Source of the DNA: Oscarella lobularis
Taxonomy: Eukaryota > Porifera > Homoscleromorpha > Homosclerophorida > Oscarellidae
DNA: 64,000 nucleotides
Direction of reading: 5' to 3'
Assembly: GCF_947507565.1 (NCBI RefSeq)
Contig: NC_089183.1
Span: 1,736,001-1,800,000, forward strand
Made by a program: the position numbers and the translations under genes. How positions within the stretch are numbered: position 1 is the stretch's first letter; each line of letters starts with the position of its first letter. This document shows positions 55,074-64,000 of the stretch, in pieces. The notes under the pieces were generated by a model. That model was not told the origin of the DNA, searched no databases, and was given only the letters and a program-made list of their open reading frames with translations.

Positions 55074-55243
55074 CTGTGCGTGAAAGACGGATTCGCTCGG
55101 GGCGACAGAAAGCACAGCGTGCGGTGGGCCACGTGCGGAGGAGTCCCCGTATAGCAGGAAGAAGAGTACCCGGATTATCAGTGAGAAGTGACCCCGTACG
55201 AGAAGTGAGCAGTGGGAAGTGACCCTAGGTGAGCAGTGAGAAG
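55074..55243 (-). repeat. 170-bp leader, inverse copy of 34117-34286
   Basis: Near-identical reverse complement of 34117-34286. The match ends at CACAG on the side of the ATG. Confidence 0.85.
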
Positions 55244-55330
55244 TAAGAAGAGACCCGGATTGGCAGTGAGAAGTGAACCCGGATCGGTAGTGAGAAGTAA
55301 CCCCGGACTTGCAGTGAGAACCCCGTATCG
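55176..55330 (-). repeat. Imperfect tandem repeat of about 22-24 bp
   Basis: Five to seven copies of a TCACTTCTCACTGC(C/T)AATCCGGG-type unit, minus strand, overlapping the shared leader. A shorter run is present at 34112-34195. They may be binding sites in a promoter. Confidence 0.7.
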
Positions 55331-56197
55331 GCCACCGTATTAATGCGCTCACTTCCTGCTTGTCTTCCTTCCAAAGATGTATTGAATCTGAAACATCGAC
55401 ATCAACGTCATCATCATTGTTCGAATCCGTCGGGCAGAATCCAGACGGATGAGGCGTCAAATCAATCTCGATCGAAAGGGCCATGCGTACGATATGCATC
55501 CTTCGAAGGGACATTCGGCCTCGCATCGCAAATGCAGTGAGCCTGACGACTGCTCGACGATTTAGGCATCTACACTGAACGTTGGAATGTCGTCGAACTG
55601 CTTCATCGTGTACGAACTTGTGTACGAAGTGCCACCAATTAAGATTAAAAAGTACTCAAAACAAATACTTCTATTTCCCTGTGGGATGGCAACAATGATG
55701 CTCAGAAGCTTTCTTGCGTTGGTCTTCTTCATGAAACTGAGTGTCAAAAGTACGCTTCGCCTTGTTAAGGAATATTGCAATGATTTCGTCGTCAACAATT
55801 TTGTCGTCAACTATTTTTTCCTTTTTGTTAATTGATTGGAAAGCATCAGATCTATTAATTAACCATAATGAATAGATTGCGTTTTCTGTGGGCGTGTTCG
55901 GATCCTATGACGCACTATTACGTCAGCAAAACACTATCGATGTCGAAAAGCGTTATTTACACACGGAAAAGCTTGCTTCGCAAGTGAAAACTGCTTTTCC
56001 AAACCCGACATTTTCATTCGTTCCCCAAAATTGTCTGAAAGGCCAAAAACAGCAAAAACGAGCCCGAGTAAAGTGCGTTAGGGTATATCGGAGCTTCTTA
56101 GAAGCTTTACGGGACAATGCACGGCTTTGGCGGACCTAAATTTCGAAAAACTGAGCAAGCGCATGAGGACGCTTTTCGTCTATCGAAATACTGACCC
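55331..56197. other. No gene recognised
   Basis: Short frames on both strands without domains, including 55562-55810 (minus) and 55888-56139 (plus). The text of the former, FEYFLILIGGTSYTSSYTMK, is protein-like but unplaced. Confidence 0.35.
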
Positions 56198-56367
56198 TTA
56201 GCCTCGTACCCAGGCCCTTTCTCCTGTTGCGAGTCCCGGATGGACTCGCGGAGAAAGGGCCTGGTTCCAACTGTATGCGCATGCGCCAGAAATTACCGTC
56301 TTCACTGTAATCTGGATCTAAAGCGTCTTTTAAATAAAGGGCAATAGAACGTTAATATGAAAGCCTC
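56198..56367 (+). repeat. 170-bp direct repeat with terminal hairpin, left copy
   Basis: Begins TTAGCCTCGTACCCAGGCCC and ends GAAAGCCTC. It contains a hairpin: CCAGGCCCTTTCTCC pairs perfectly with GGAGAAAGGGCCTGG, with an inner GAGTCC/GGACTC stem. A copy in the same direction, differing at a handful of sites, is at 58981-59150. Confidence 0.9.
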
Positions 56368-56999
56368 CGGGATTCATCGACAACGATGAAAGAAAATCAG
56401 TGGTCAATGGTTCCAGGCGGGAAGGTGAAGCAGGGGCTATTCTGTCGTTAGGAAAAGCAGGAAGCAACAACTATTCGCTTACAACAGCTGATATAAAATA
56501 TTTACAAAAAATATTTTAACAGCGAGGAAGGTCCGATATCTTGGCAGACGGCTTAAGTTAGACGTATTTAATTACAATATAACTATACTTATGCAAAGTA
56601 AGGCTTTTGTCTATATCCGTGCTAGCTACTATAATTGTAATCACATATCAAACTCAATGTCAAAAAGATTCCGATCAATGTCGATTTTTGCTTTCAAGTC
56701 TCTTTACGGGAGGAAACCGCTCTAGAGTTGCCACCACCTGCCGCCCAAACGAAACCCACTCATTTTTCTTGCTCTTGGCTTTCCCATTTTTCCTCATAGG
56801 TACTGCTGTTCTTTTGTCACTGGGCTCAACCACGTGAACTATGACAAAAATTTTTTTAGAGTAGTTTTTGTAAGTGAATATCTTTGCTACTAGCAGTATC
56901 AACCAGTAAAACTTTAGAAGCACAAATAATCACTTTCACGGGAACATTAGTAAAAAGAAGTTTCCAAGCGAGTTTTGTCGATACGCGACTTCTTCTTTA
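56368..56999. other. No gene recognised
   Basis: AT-rich spacer between the left 170-bp repeat and the P-loop fragment. Short frames only. Confidence 0.35.
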
Positions 57000-57835
57000 A
57001 TGACGAGAAACTTTGAAGCGGACGGCTCGCCACGCATTGTTAATGTCGTGGAACACGTCGGACTGCAGAAAATCGGAGATGAACGATTTTGGGTGTTAGG
57101 CGAAAAGGTGACGAATAAACCAACTAAAGTACTGTATAGTCTAAACATTTTGTGCTGTGCATTTTTATTTGTAGGTCGTGTACAAAAAAAGGACACTTGG
57201 TTTCTGCCGATGATTTACCGATGGTTTTTTCGAGTGGAGGAGAGCATTTTTGTGCCTCACGTCCCCCGCAACCCACTGTCAGACGCTAAATCGGCAGTTC
57301 CAGTCATTCAGAGTATGCTGGAGTTTGTGGAAACGACGCTGCCGACGCTTTTAGGCCATTTTTTTCTCGCAATGGCATCAGTTGCGATCATGACTCATTC
57401 GTCTCTAATTTCCCGCATCAGGAGCGCCACGCCAATCTTCTGCTTCCACCAGCCCACATGCGACGGAAAAAGTAGCATTGCCCAGATGGCATTGAGTTTC
57501 ATGGGACTTTCGGTAGGTCAACGAAAAGGAATCTAAGAAGCTCCTTTTCTGATAACAATTGCACGCTATAGGGAGCCAAGGTCAACAACGTTTCCGGTAG
57601 TAAATTCGTCACAACTGCTGGCATCGAAGCCCCTCTGGGCTTTCTTCTCGAAGATCCGAAGTACCTGTCTAACATAGAAGAAGGAATGATCGACATCTAC
57701 AATCGGTCAACACGGAAAACCTTCGAAAGGGGTCCTATGAAAGCCAAAACATCGTTTCTCATTACCACGAACACAAAGCTTTCGCGTTCCGACGAAAGGA
57801 TGCAAAATTATTTTCGCTTACCCGCACAATATACG
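57000..57835 (+). pseudogene. P-loop ATPase fragment (DUF927/SF3-helicase-like)
   Basis: Three exons or pieces. 57000-57130 starts MTRNFEADGSPRIVNVVEHV and contains GDERFWVLGEK. After a likely intron (to TTTGTAG at about 57175), 57290-57510 reads FFLAMASVAIMTHSSLISRI...SATPIFCFHQPTCDGKSSIA, where DGKSS sits at the Walker A position, giving an atypical P-loop. A short intron (about 57511-57571, GTAGGTC to CTATAG) joins GLS to GAKVNNVSGSKFVTTAG. The last piece has KTSFLITTNTKLSRSDERMQ, like the sensor region of such ATPases. The reading runs into the HECT fragment of the opposite strand near 57835, so it is truncated there. Family assignment is tentative. Confidence 0.45.
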
Positions 57836-57837
57836 TT

Positions 57838-58950
57838 GATATGCAAGATAGAGTGTGAGACGATCTTTCCCGCTAGGTAAAAAGATCTAGATCTCATGTC
57901 ATGTTGTGACAGGGCAACAGGCATCGACTGCTTCCTTGAAATAGATCCATTTCTGGTTTGAATAACTGATTGACAATGACATGAAAGAAATCTCTGGCAG
58001 GACCACCGGCGTCGATACCATCCTCCCCTTGAAATTTGATCTACAAAGCCACTCTTCACTTTCAGCAAGGGCAGGTGCGTAGGAAAGGTTTTGTAGACCA
58101 TAAAGCCATGTTTAACTAGAGTATTTCTGTCAATACTGCTGCGTTTTTCGTTTTCTTCATCTAGATAACGTTGCCGGTGAACAGTCATTAGGGAAGCGAC
58201 GCTATGAAATTCTCCTGGTAAGGACTCATCATTGGTTACCGTAAATAATGAGAGGTTCATTAAATGTATTGCCTGCAAGTGATCGGAAGCAGAACTTCCT
58301 TCACCGCTTCCAACAGACCTATCCTCCCGTTCTCCTGCATCGCTTCCCCTTTCACTGAGCGTGTTGTTCTCCGACGCAAAAGCGTTTTGTTCAATTTTCA
58401 CGGAAGGTTCTTAGTGTTAGAAGAACGTATAACCCAATTATATATTTGTGATACTGAACCTGCCTAGTGCATCAATTTTAGTGGCCGGATTACTGTCATT
58501 GTCTGAGGCATTGTTTTCGTCCGACAGAATCTCAATCGTACCATCGGATCTACAACAAATCAGAGTAAACGGTTTACTTTTTCTTTGGATAAAATACATA
58601 CCCATTGCAGGTGTAAACGTGAGATCTCGTTTGCATTATAGGCACAGACGCCCCATAGCGAATAGCAGTTGGTTCTAATAGCATCGGATTGAGGATCAGA
58701 AGGTGCCTAAAATTAGGTACATCATCACGGAGCATTTGACCCTCCAATGCAAAGACGTGACCTACACTCGTTGGTGAAAGCGAATCTACGTCATTGTCTC
58801 TTTGAATAGGGCGGGCGTACAACTTTCAATTGTATCGCGTGTGACTGCATAAGTAATCACTCGTCATGTCGCCGGGCATTGGAATCAGATTTCTAGCTCC
58901 AGGTTAGGCTCGTAGAATTGCACAGCCTCAACATCCTCTTAGCTAACCCT
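57838..58950 (-). pseudogene. HECT gene family fragment, copy D
   Basis: Minus strand. It starts near 58950 with FYEPNLELEI and a stop, then the near-identical counterpart of copy B; RPIQRDNDVDS lies at about 58795. A linker frame (58790-58574) ends NGYVFYPKKK. After an intron, 58401-57838 gives an acidic Ser/Glu-rich stretch, then RSSIDRNTLVKHGFMVYKTF, QGEDGIDAGGPARDFFHVIV after a frame change or short intron near 58040, and SFYLAGKIVSHSILHI, the middle of a HECT N-lobe. A possible donor (GTATAT) follows at 57837. The C-lobe and catalytic Cys are absent. It lies between the two 170-bp direct repeats and converges on the P-loop fragment. Confidence 0.65.
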
Positions 58951-58980
58951 TTAAGATATATTGCTTTTATAAAGGGTCAG

Positions 58981-59150
58981 TTAGCCTCGTATCCAGGCCC
59001 TTTCTCCTGTTGCGAGTCCCGGATAGACTCGCGGAAAAAGGGCCTGGTTCCAACTGTATGCGCATGCGCCAGAAATTAACGTCTTCACTGTAATCTAGAT
59101 CTAAAGCGTCTTTTAAATAAAGGGCAATAGAACGTTATTATGAAAGCCTC
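58981..59150 (+). repeat. 170-bp direct repeat, right copy
   Basis: Same length and direction as 56198-56367, with the same hairpin. It is preceded by AAAGGGTCAG, which is the inverse of CTGACCCTT at the left copy's own start (56191). Confidence 0.9.
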
Positions 59151-59453
59151 GAACAGCTTTTGCACGTTTCGCGGATACGCGATTGCATCGTCGCATTGTC
59201 GAGCGGTTCGCACGGTTTCTCGATAAGCGATTTGGTAGCTTACAGTTGCTGTCGATTATCCATTCCCGTAGTCGTCTTTTAGCCTCATATAGGCTGTCCA
59301 AAAGACTTGCTCAAAAGACAACCGAACCCCATTTTCTTCGATGGTCACATCGATAGCGCACGCACCGCTAAGCCTTTCTTGCACCGAACTGTTGGCCGGA
59401 ACTGGTATGCAAACATTCCCAGGCGGGATCAATCACTGTCATCGTATTTTAGT

Positions 59454-62400
59454 ATGGCTTCGCACGCAAATCTTTGCCGACTCTGCTTTCAGAAGTGTTC
59501 GAAGACAAAGTCTGTTTCTATTTTTAGCAAGAACAGTGTATCAATTGCATTACCAGTTCGAATTGCTAACCTTCTCCTTGATGTCGTACAAGGCGACTGC
59601 TGTTCGTCGGCCATCTGCTATTCCTGCAGAAGACGATTGGAGCATAGATAGAGGAGAGAGGGATGGGAAACTCCCCGTTGCACGTGACTTATACGTGGCT
59701 CTAAGATTGTCGCCGGAATCCCGGATATTTCTTCAAATGTCGTTGTTTCTCTCGTCGACGATGTCGTTTGGAGCATTGTATCCCCATTCGCTATGTTATC
59801 TGTAGTTTAGTGTACGCGTTTTTCTTGTCTGCGCTATTGAATTCCCAGCTAATGGTCCCTAATTGCTCACGCGTCGGTATGCTAAACGTCGGCGGGGTAA
59901 ACTCTCGCGTCATCGCTTATGCGGCCACAAGTGGCTGTCTAAACGTTGCCGTAGTATGTCGCGCATGCCACGGAGACGTCAATTGCTACCAAAACACCCT
60001 CATATTCGTGTTTGGCGTGATTTTGGGCGTGGACGACCGGCCTTGACTTCGGCGGGGTCTCTTCTCACTGCTTAGACCCAATGGCTAATTTGACGTTACT
60101 AATTTGTTCTCCGTGAATCTGTGCGTGCCATAGATACGCGATTGCGTTGACCACGCTTCGAACTTCGTCGTTTTAGCCAAACTTTTCTTCGGGCTAAAAT
60201 GGGCTTGCCAAAGAAAAGCAAGTTGCAGATTTCGCCAGTGGCATGCATAATCGCCATATGAACTGTAGCTGTGCTCGCCCAGGTCTGATGAGCCACTTGA
60301 CATGCTCTCCAAGCATGACAAAAATCGAAATCCCTAAAGGCTTCCGTTTCCTCTCCAACGAGATGCTACGAAGCTTCCATTTCAATTGCGCAGTCGATGG
60401 AAACCACTGACTCATCGCGAACTTCGCGAAGAAAGCGGAGAACGACGTCCATGAGCCGGCGACAATCCTAGAGCCACGTATAAGTCACGTGCAACGGGGA
60501 GTTTCCCATCCCTCTCTCCTCTATCTATGATTGGAGCGTCTGGAAAAAGCAATGGACGACTTGGTTCAATTCCGAGAACTGGCAAAAGGGAGCCTTTTAC
60601 AATTCGAGTCCGTGAGGGAAGGGAAGAGGCCGAAGGAAACTAGCGGACCTCAGTCCGGAATATCTCCCAGCACACGGCAGATGCTTCCAGCTTCGAAGAA
60701 AGCTCCCTTTGCAAGAAGCTTACATTTCTCACCTTCCTCACGTATTGTAGAAAACAAAAAACGCAAAAGATTGGCTAATCCTTTTTGTAGATGCCGAGTT
60801 CGACGTTGACAACGCAATCGAATACTCTTCTAATTCGCCCTTGCACTGACCTGTGTCGAGCAAATCTAACTCACAAACGCCTCTTCGTACACTTGAGAAT
60901 GCCTTCACTGAACTGCGTAAGCGTTCTTTGCTTCTTCTAATAATGGATGTCTGTATTAGGAACAAATTATTTAGACGGAGGTCATGATGGAGCTGTCCAT
61001 GGTACGCAAACCTGTCTTCATATCTGTGTCGTCTCCAACGCGATCATCGCCATGGCAGACGTTTCTGCGGGAGTCGCTTAGTAAACTGGGAAGGGCTCTG
61101 ACCAGTGGTAACATGGAAGTCGTCACCAAAGCGATTTGCAATAACAACAGTCTCTTTCCAAATGTTTTGAAATCAATAATAGGAAAAATTCAGCAAGAGT
61201 GTACTTATTTATGTCGAAGATCTCATCCTACTAGTTTTAGAAGATGTAACGTTGAGGAGGACATTGGTAATTTTGACTGGGAGAAATACTGTCACGAACT
61301 TCAAGAAAAGGCTCCTCTTTTGTGGCAGTTACTGCTGTCAATCGCCACTTTCAACGATCATCGAGCAAAAGGGAAAGTCGAAGAGTCTCACTTTCCGGGA
61401 ATTGTTGTGGCAGCAGCTATCGTCCTAAAGGAACGCAGTCGTGAAATGATCGGGTGCAGTCTATGCTTTCGCTTCTTCTATTTCATTCTCGAGAAGATAA
61501 AGTGGTAAGTCATTTATTGAAATACCTTCCATATGACTGAATTCATGCTTCTCTAGGTGTATACTAGATTGAATTATGTTGGAGTTTGTGCCAGTTATTC
61601 GACAACGCTGCGTTTAGTTGAGACTTGCAGCGAGCTTCACGCCTGTCCTGTTGAAAAATGGATCACGGACGGCCGCTGTTTCAAGTTTTGGGGCAATAAC
61701 ATCGACAAAAAAACAGTCTGTTAGAGACGAACGTTCCGATCGGCGCGGCTCGATGATACACATGTATAGCATTTTGGCAGGACACAGTCGCCTCCCTGAG
61801 ACACAGCTTTCAAAATCAGGAAGCGTTCGCCCACTTGCGGATGTTTCAAATGCTTCATTTTTACCGACGAATGATGAAATAGCTGCCGTTAGACGCAATG
61901 TTCGTGTAATTGTTTGTCGAATTTTGACGGAATATTTTGAACAACTGACTCTCTTTGCGAACGCTGTTCCTAAGATCGTTCCTCACATATACATGGAAGA
62001 AATGTTCAGAAAGTCGGACGTCGCAATAATGGATGTCCTCATGAAGAACGAGGCAAAGAGTGGCGATATGCTAGACATTATGTCTGCGTTGACCTATCTT
62101 CCTTCAAACTTCGGCGACGTCGTTGCATCAGGAGGTGAACAACTGACTTGTCAGCGCCAACGTGCTTCCCGACGTAATGGACGGAGACACACCTAGGCAG
62201 AGGCTAGAGTATCTCGAGCCTCAAATTGAAGACTGGCATTGTTTGGTAACATTTCTGAAAGTAAGGCATGATATGGCAGTAAGTGATTGCGTGTAGACTC
62301 TTTTATAGGTTGCATGGAAGCATCTTTACAGCAAATCTTCAAGTGATCGCGGAACTCTAAGCTTTTTCAAAAGCCTTCTGAACCGTCAATCTGTGAAGGC

Positions 62401-63130
62401 CGAGCCGCAGAAATCATTTGATGCCTGTCTTGAATTTTTCACTACGGTTGTCAAAGGTACATACTCGCAGCAGCATGCGAGGAGCTAAAAGTACCTTCAT
62501 TGTCCTCTCCACGACTTCTTCCATCTAACTTCAAAAAGAGTACTAAAGACGAACAACTTAGATTTATAGAAGGCATAGCAGAGCCTGTGTTCAGCAAAAG
62601 CCTCATAGTTGATTGATGCTTTTCTGGAGATGCTCTCGCAATCGATGACAGTGTCTTCAATTGCGGACGTATTATGGGACATTTCGGTGCACTGGGGCTA
62701 GAAATGGCTGATGCTTGGTCGGCTGGAGATGGAGAACGTGTTTTCGTTGCTGGAGGCTTTCTTCCACATTTTCAAGCTGCCAATCATACTTTACAAGCTC
62801 GAAATTTTCAATTTGAAGTAACGTCCGTTTGCTCTCCTCATCTGGCGCACCATATAATGTGGGACAAATTTGTAAATAGCAGAGGCGGTTCATGAAAAAA
62901 TTCCCTGCGACTTGTACAACGAGCATGCAAACAAGTCTCTGAAGCACATAATTGACAGTATGGGTCAAATGTTACTGAAAAATCTCTGAAGAAAGCCGCC
63001 AGATGCACTACCAAATTAATGCTATTTCAAAATCCTTTGATTCGAACACAAATGTACCAACATCAACAACTGCTCACTCTTCAGTATCTGACATTGTTGA
63101 CGTCGCTAAAGTGGTTGAGGTTATGCTGAA
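59454..63130 (+). pseudogene. Zinc-finger/DUF6589-like repetitive gene
   Basis: Plus strand, start ATG 59454 (MASHANLCRLCFQKCSKTKS). A C4-type finger (CRLC...CYSC) resembles ZAD. The gene is interrupted at 59644 by a MITE and resumes at 60538: LEKAMDDLVQFREL and a basic linker. After an undefined joint (60790-60985) come LRESLSKLGRALTSG, NVLKSIIGKIQQECTYLC and FDWEKYCHELQEKAPLLWQL. An intron (61506-61557) joins to VYTRLNYVGVCASYSTTLRL and FWGNNIDKK; a one-base loss in an A run follows. RDERSDRRGSMIHMYSILAG, RLEYLEPQIEDWHCLVTFLK, an intron, then FQAANHTLQ, HLAHHIMWDKFVNSRGGS and PCDLYNEHANKSLKHIIDSM end the recognisable part, across two more frameshifts. I recall this pattern as DUF6589, multicopy in cnidarians and fungi, of unknown function. 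The copy is dead. Confidence 0.65.
59644..60528. mobile_element. Mutator-type MITE with 73-bp ends
   Basis: 885 bp flanked by 9-bp duplicates GATTGGAGC (59635-59643 and 60529-60537). The ends are inverted over 73 bp with one mismatch, starting ATAGATAGAGGAGAGAGGGA. Long terminal inverted repeats and a 9-bp duplication are typical of Mutator-like elements. No transposase is present. Removing it with one GATTGGAGC rejoins the host frame as RRRLERLEKAMDDL. Confidence 0.92.
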
Positions 63131-64000
63131 GAAGAGAATTCTACACGTCGTGTCCTCCAGGACATATTCAATATTTAGACGCGTGAAGTCAAATCCGCTT
63201 TGGAACTCGAACAGAAAAAGTTCAGACTCCGCACCCTGCTCCCCGTGAAAAGACAGTCCAACCATCCAACGACGAATCCAAGGAAGAAATGCATCTTTGG
63301 GGTCACCGAGGCTTCCGGAAAGCACTCTCGATAATAACTCAGGAAGCGTTGGATCGCGATTTCTATAAACAAAATATCTCAATTTACCCTGAAGTGACCA
63401 TGCAATTACGTTACCTAGCTCGTCAATCTCGTTCACTGTCATTTTTCTCGATAGACTGTATAAATCGTGGCAAGCACGAAAAAGACGAAAGACTTTTTTG
63501 AATTTCAGAGAGACAGAGCGAGCTTCTCTTTCCAATTCATCGTTTTCTACTTGCATTTGAATTGATTCGCAAATTTTAATAAGATTCTCTTCCTATTACG
63601 AAAAATGGCCTCTTTCGTTGTAGGAGGATGTAAACACACGTACCCTTAGAGCTTTGTGGACATGGTTACCAACAAACGTCCCACCAAAGTAGGCTTGCCT
63701 GGAAATTCCACACTGACACAACGCTATATCGATCGCTTTCAACTGCCTGCTGCAATCTTTAACAGTGGAGAACTGATTACAGTTTTCTCGCTATTTAATA
63801 AGAGAAATACTTTAGCCTCTAGGTAATTTACCAAGCTTGATGTTACTTACAATAGCTTTTGCTTTGCTTTGAAGCACAGCCGCTTCTGCTTTCATTTCAT
63901 CAACGCGAATCGAGTTCTCTTCCGAAGATGACAGACAAAACAATGTGAGATGTTGTATAAATAACGACGCTTTTTCCTCGAGCCGCCTTGCCTTTTCTTG
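63074..64000 (-). pseudogene. Unnamed repetitive-gene family, N-terminus outside the window
   Basis: Minus strand, running towards the DUF6589-like gene and ending near 63074. From the edge: a coiled-coil piece, RLEEKASLFIQHLTLFCLSS and DEMKAEAAVLQSKAKAI (about 63980-63860); after gaps, LFRACHDLYSLSRKM (about 63480-63430), then IQRFLSYYRECFPEASVTPK and MHFFLGFVVGWL (about 63360-63280), and, in another frame, GLSFHGEQGAESELF. The signature FP..SVTPKMH...GEQGAES is one I know from multicopy genes of marine invertebrates; I cannot name a family or function. Frame changes near 63300 indicate decay. It probably belongs to a mobile or formerly mobile gene. Confidence 0.5.

Noticed and set aside
1-64000. 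tRNA, rRNA or other structured RNA genes
   Set aside because: No cloverleaf with A and B boxes or rRNA-like core sequence was recognised by eye. A covariance-model search would be needed to exclude small ones.

Overview
The window looks like repeat-dense nuclear DNA of an invertebrate animal. Coding blocks are broken by short GT..AG introns (46-60 bp wherever both splice sites can be read). Nearly everything recognisable belongs to eukaryotic mobile elements: Helitron, pogo, ISL2EU, an IS630/Tc1-type element, hAT, a tyrosine recombinase, piggyBac- and Mutator-like MITEs, and an endonuclease-type LINE. The compact introns and element mix suggest a sponge or another early-branching marine animal, but nothing here fixes the species. 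No rRNA, tRNA, CRISPR array or bacterial operon was seen. Species, family names and ages are inferred from motifs remembered, not from searches.

Layout. 1-2197: an RPA-like OB-fold gene and a broken YqaJ-nuclease gene. 2198-13101: a nested set. A pogo-like transposon with 31-bp inverted ends sits in the YqaJ gene. It was itself hit by an 8.3-kb Helitron (2331-10674, with RPA and Rep/helicase genes) and by an 854-bp MITE (11068-11921) that splits the pogo transposase. 13.4-14.9 kb: an IS630/Tc1-type transposase. 15879-19516: an ISL2EU element with both ends, a SAP/SWIM/YqaJ gene and a convergent THAP/DDE transposase. 19.85-23.4 kb: a degraded IS3-like integrase followed by a HECT-domain gene. 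23.8-24.7 kb: a tyrosine-recombinase relic. 25.0-25.9 kb: a piece of the HECT gene family. 26192-27053: a piggyBac-type MITE. 28.5-30.85 kb: a hAT-like (ZNF862-type) gene. 30.95-32.66 kb: a 51-bp minisatellite. 34.4-35.2 kb: a 20-bp minisatellite.

35.3-44.3 kb: three head-to-tail copies of one LINE (full and intact, 5'-truncated, full with one frameshift), each bounded by (TG)n. The element appears to insert into (TG)n tracts. 44.45-47.86 kb (minus): a multi-exon gene with a zinc finger, UBX-like domain and HECT domain, directly downstream of an IS3-like integrase gene (47.97-49.4 kb), repeating the integrase-plus-HECT pairing of 20-23 kb. 49.8-51.4 kb: a second type of integrase-core gene. 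51.4-53.7 kb: another hAT-like gene. 56.2-59.15 kb: a segment between two 170-bp direct repeats that holds a P-loop ATPase fragment and a fourth HECT-family fragment. 59.45-63.1 kb: a zinc-finger/DUF6589-like gene split by a Mutator-type MITE with 73-bp ends and a 9-bp target duplication. 63.07 kb to the edge (minus): a second repetitive gene running towards it.

Most transposase genes carry frameshifts or stops and look dead. The Helitron and the first LINE copy have intact reading frames, and the LINE copies differ at few sites, so these two are probably young.
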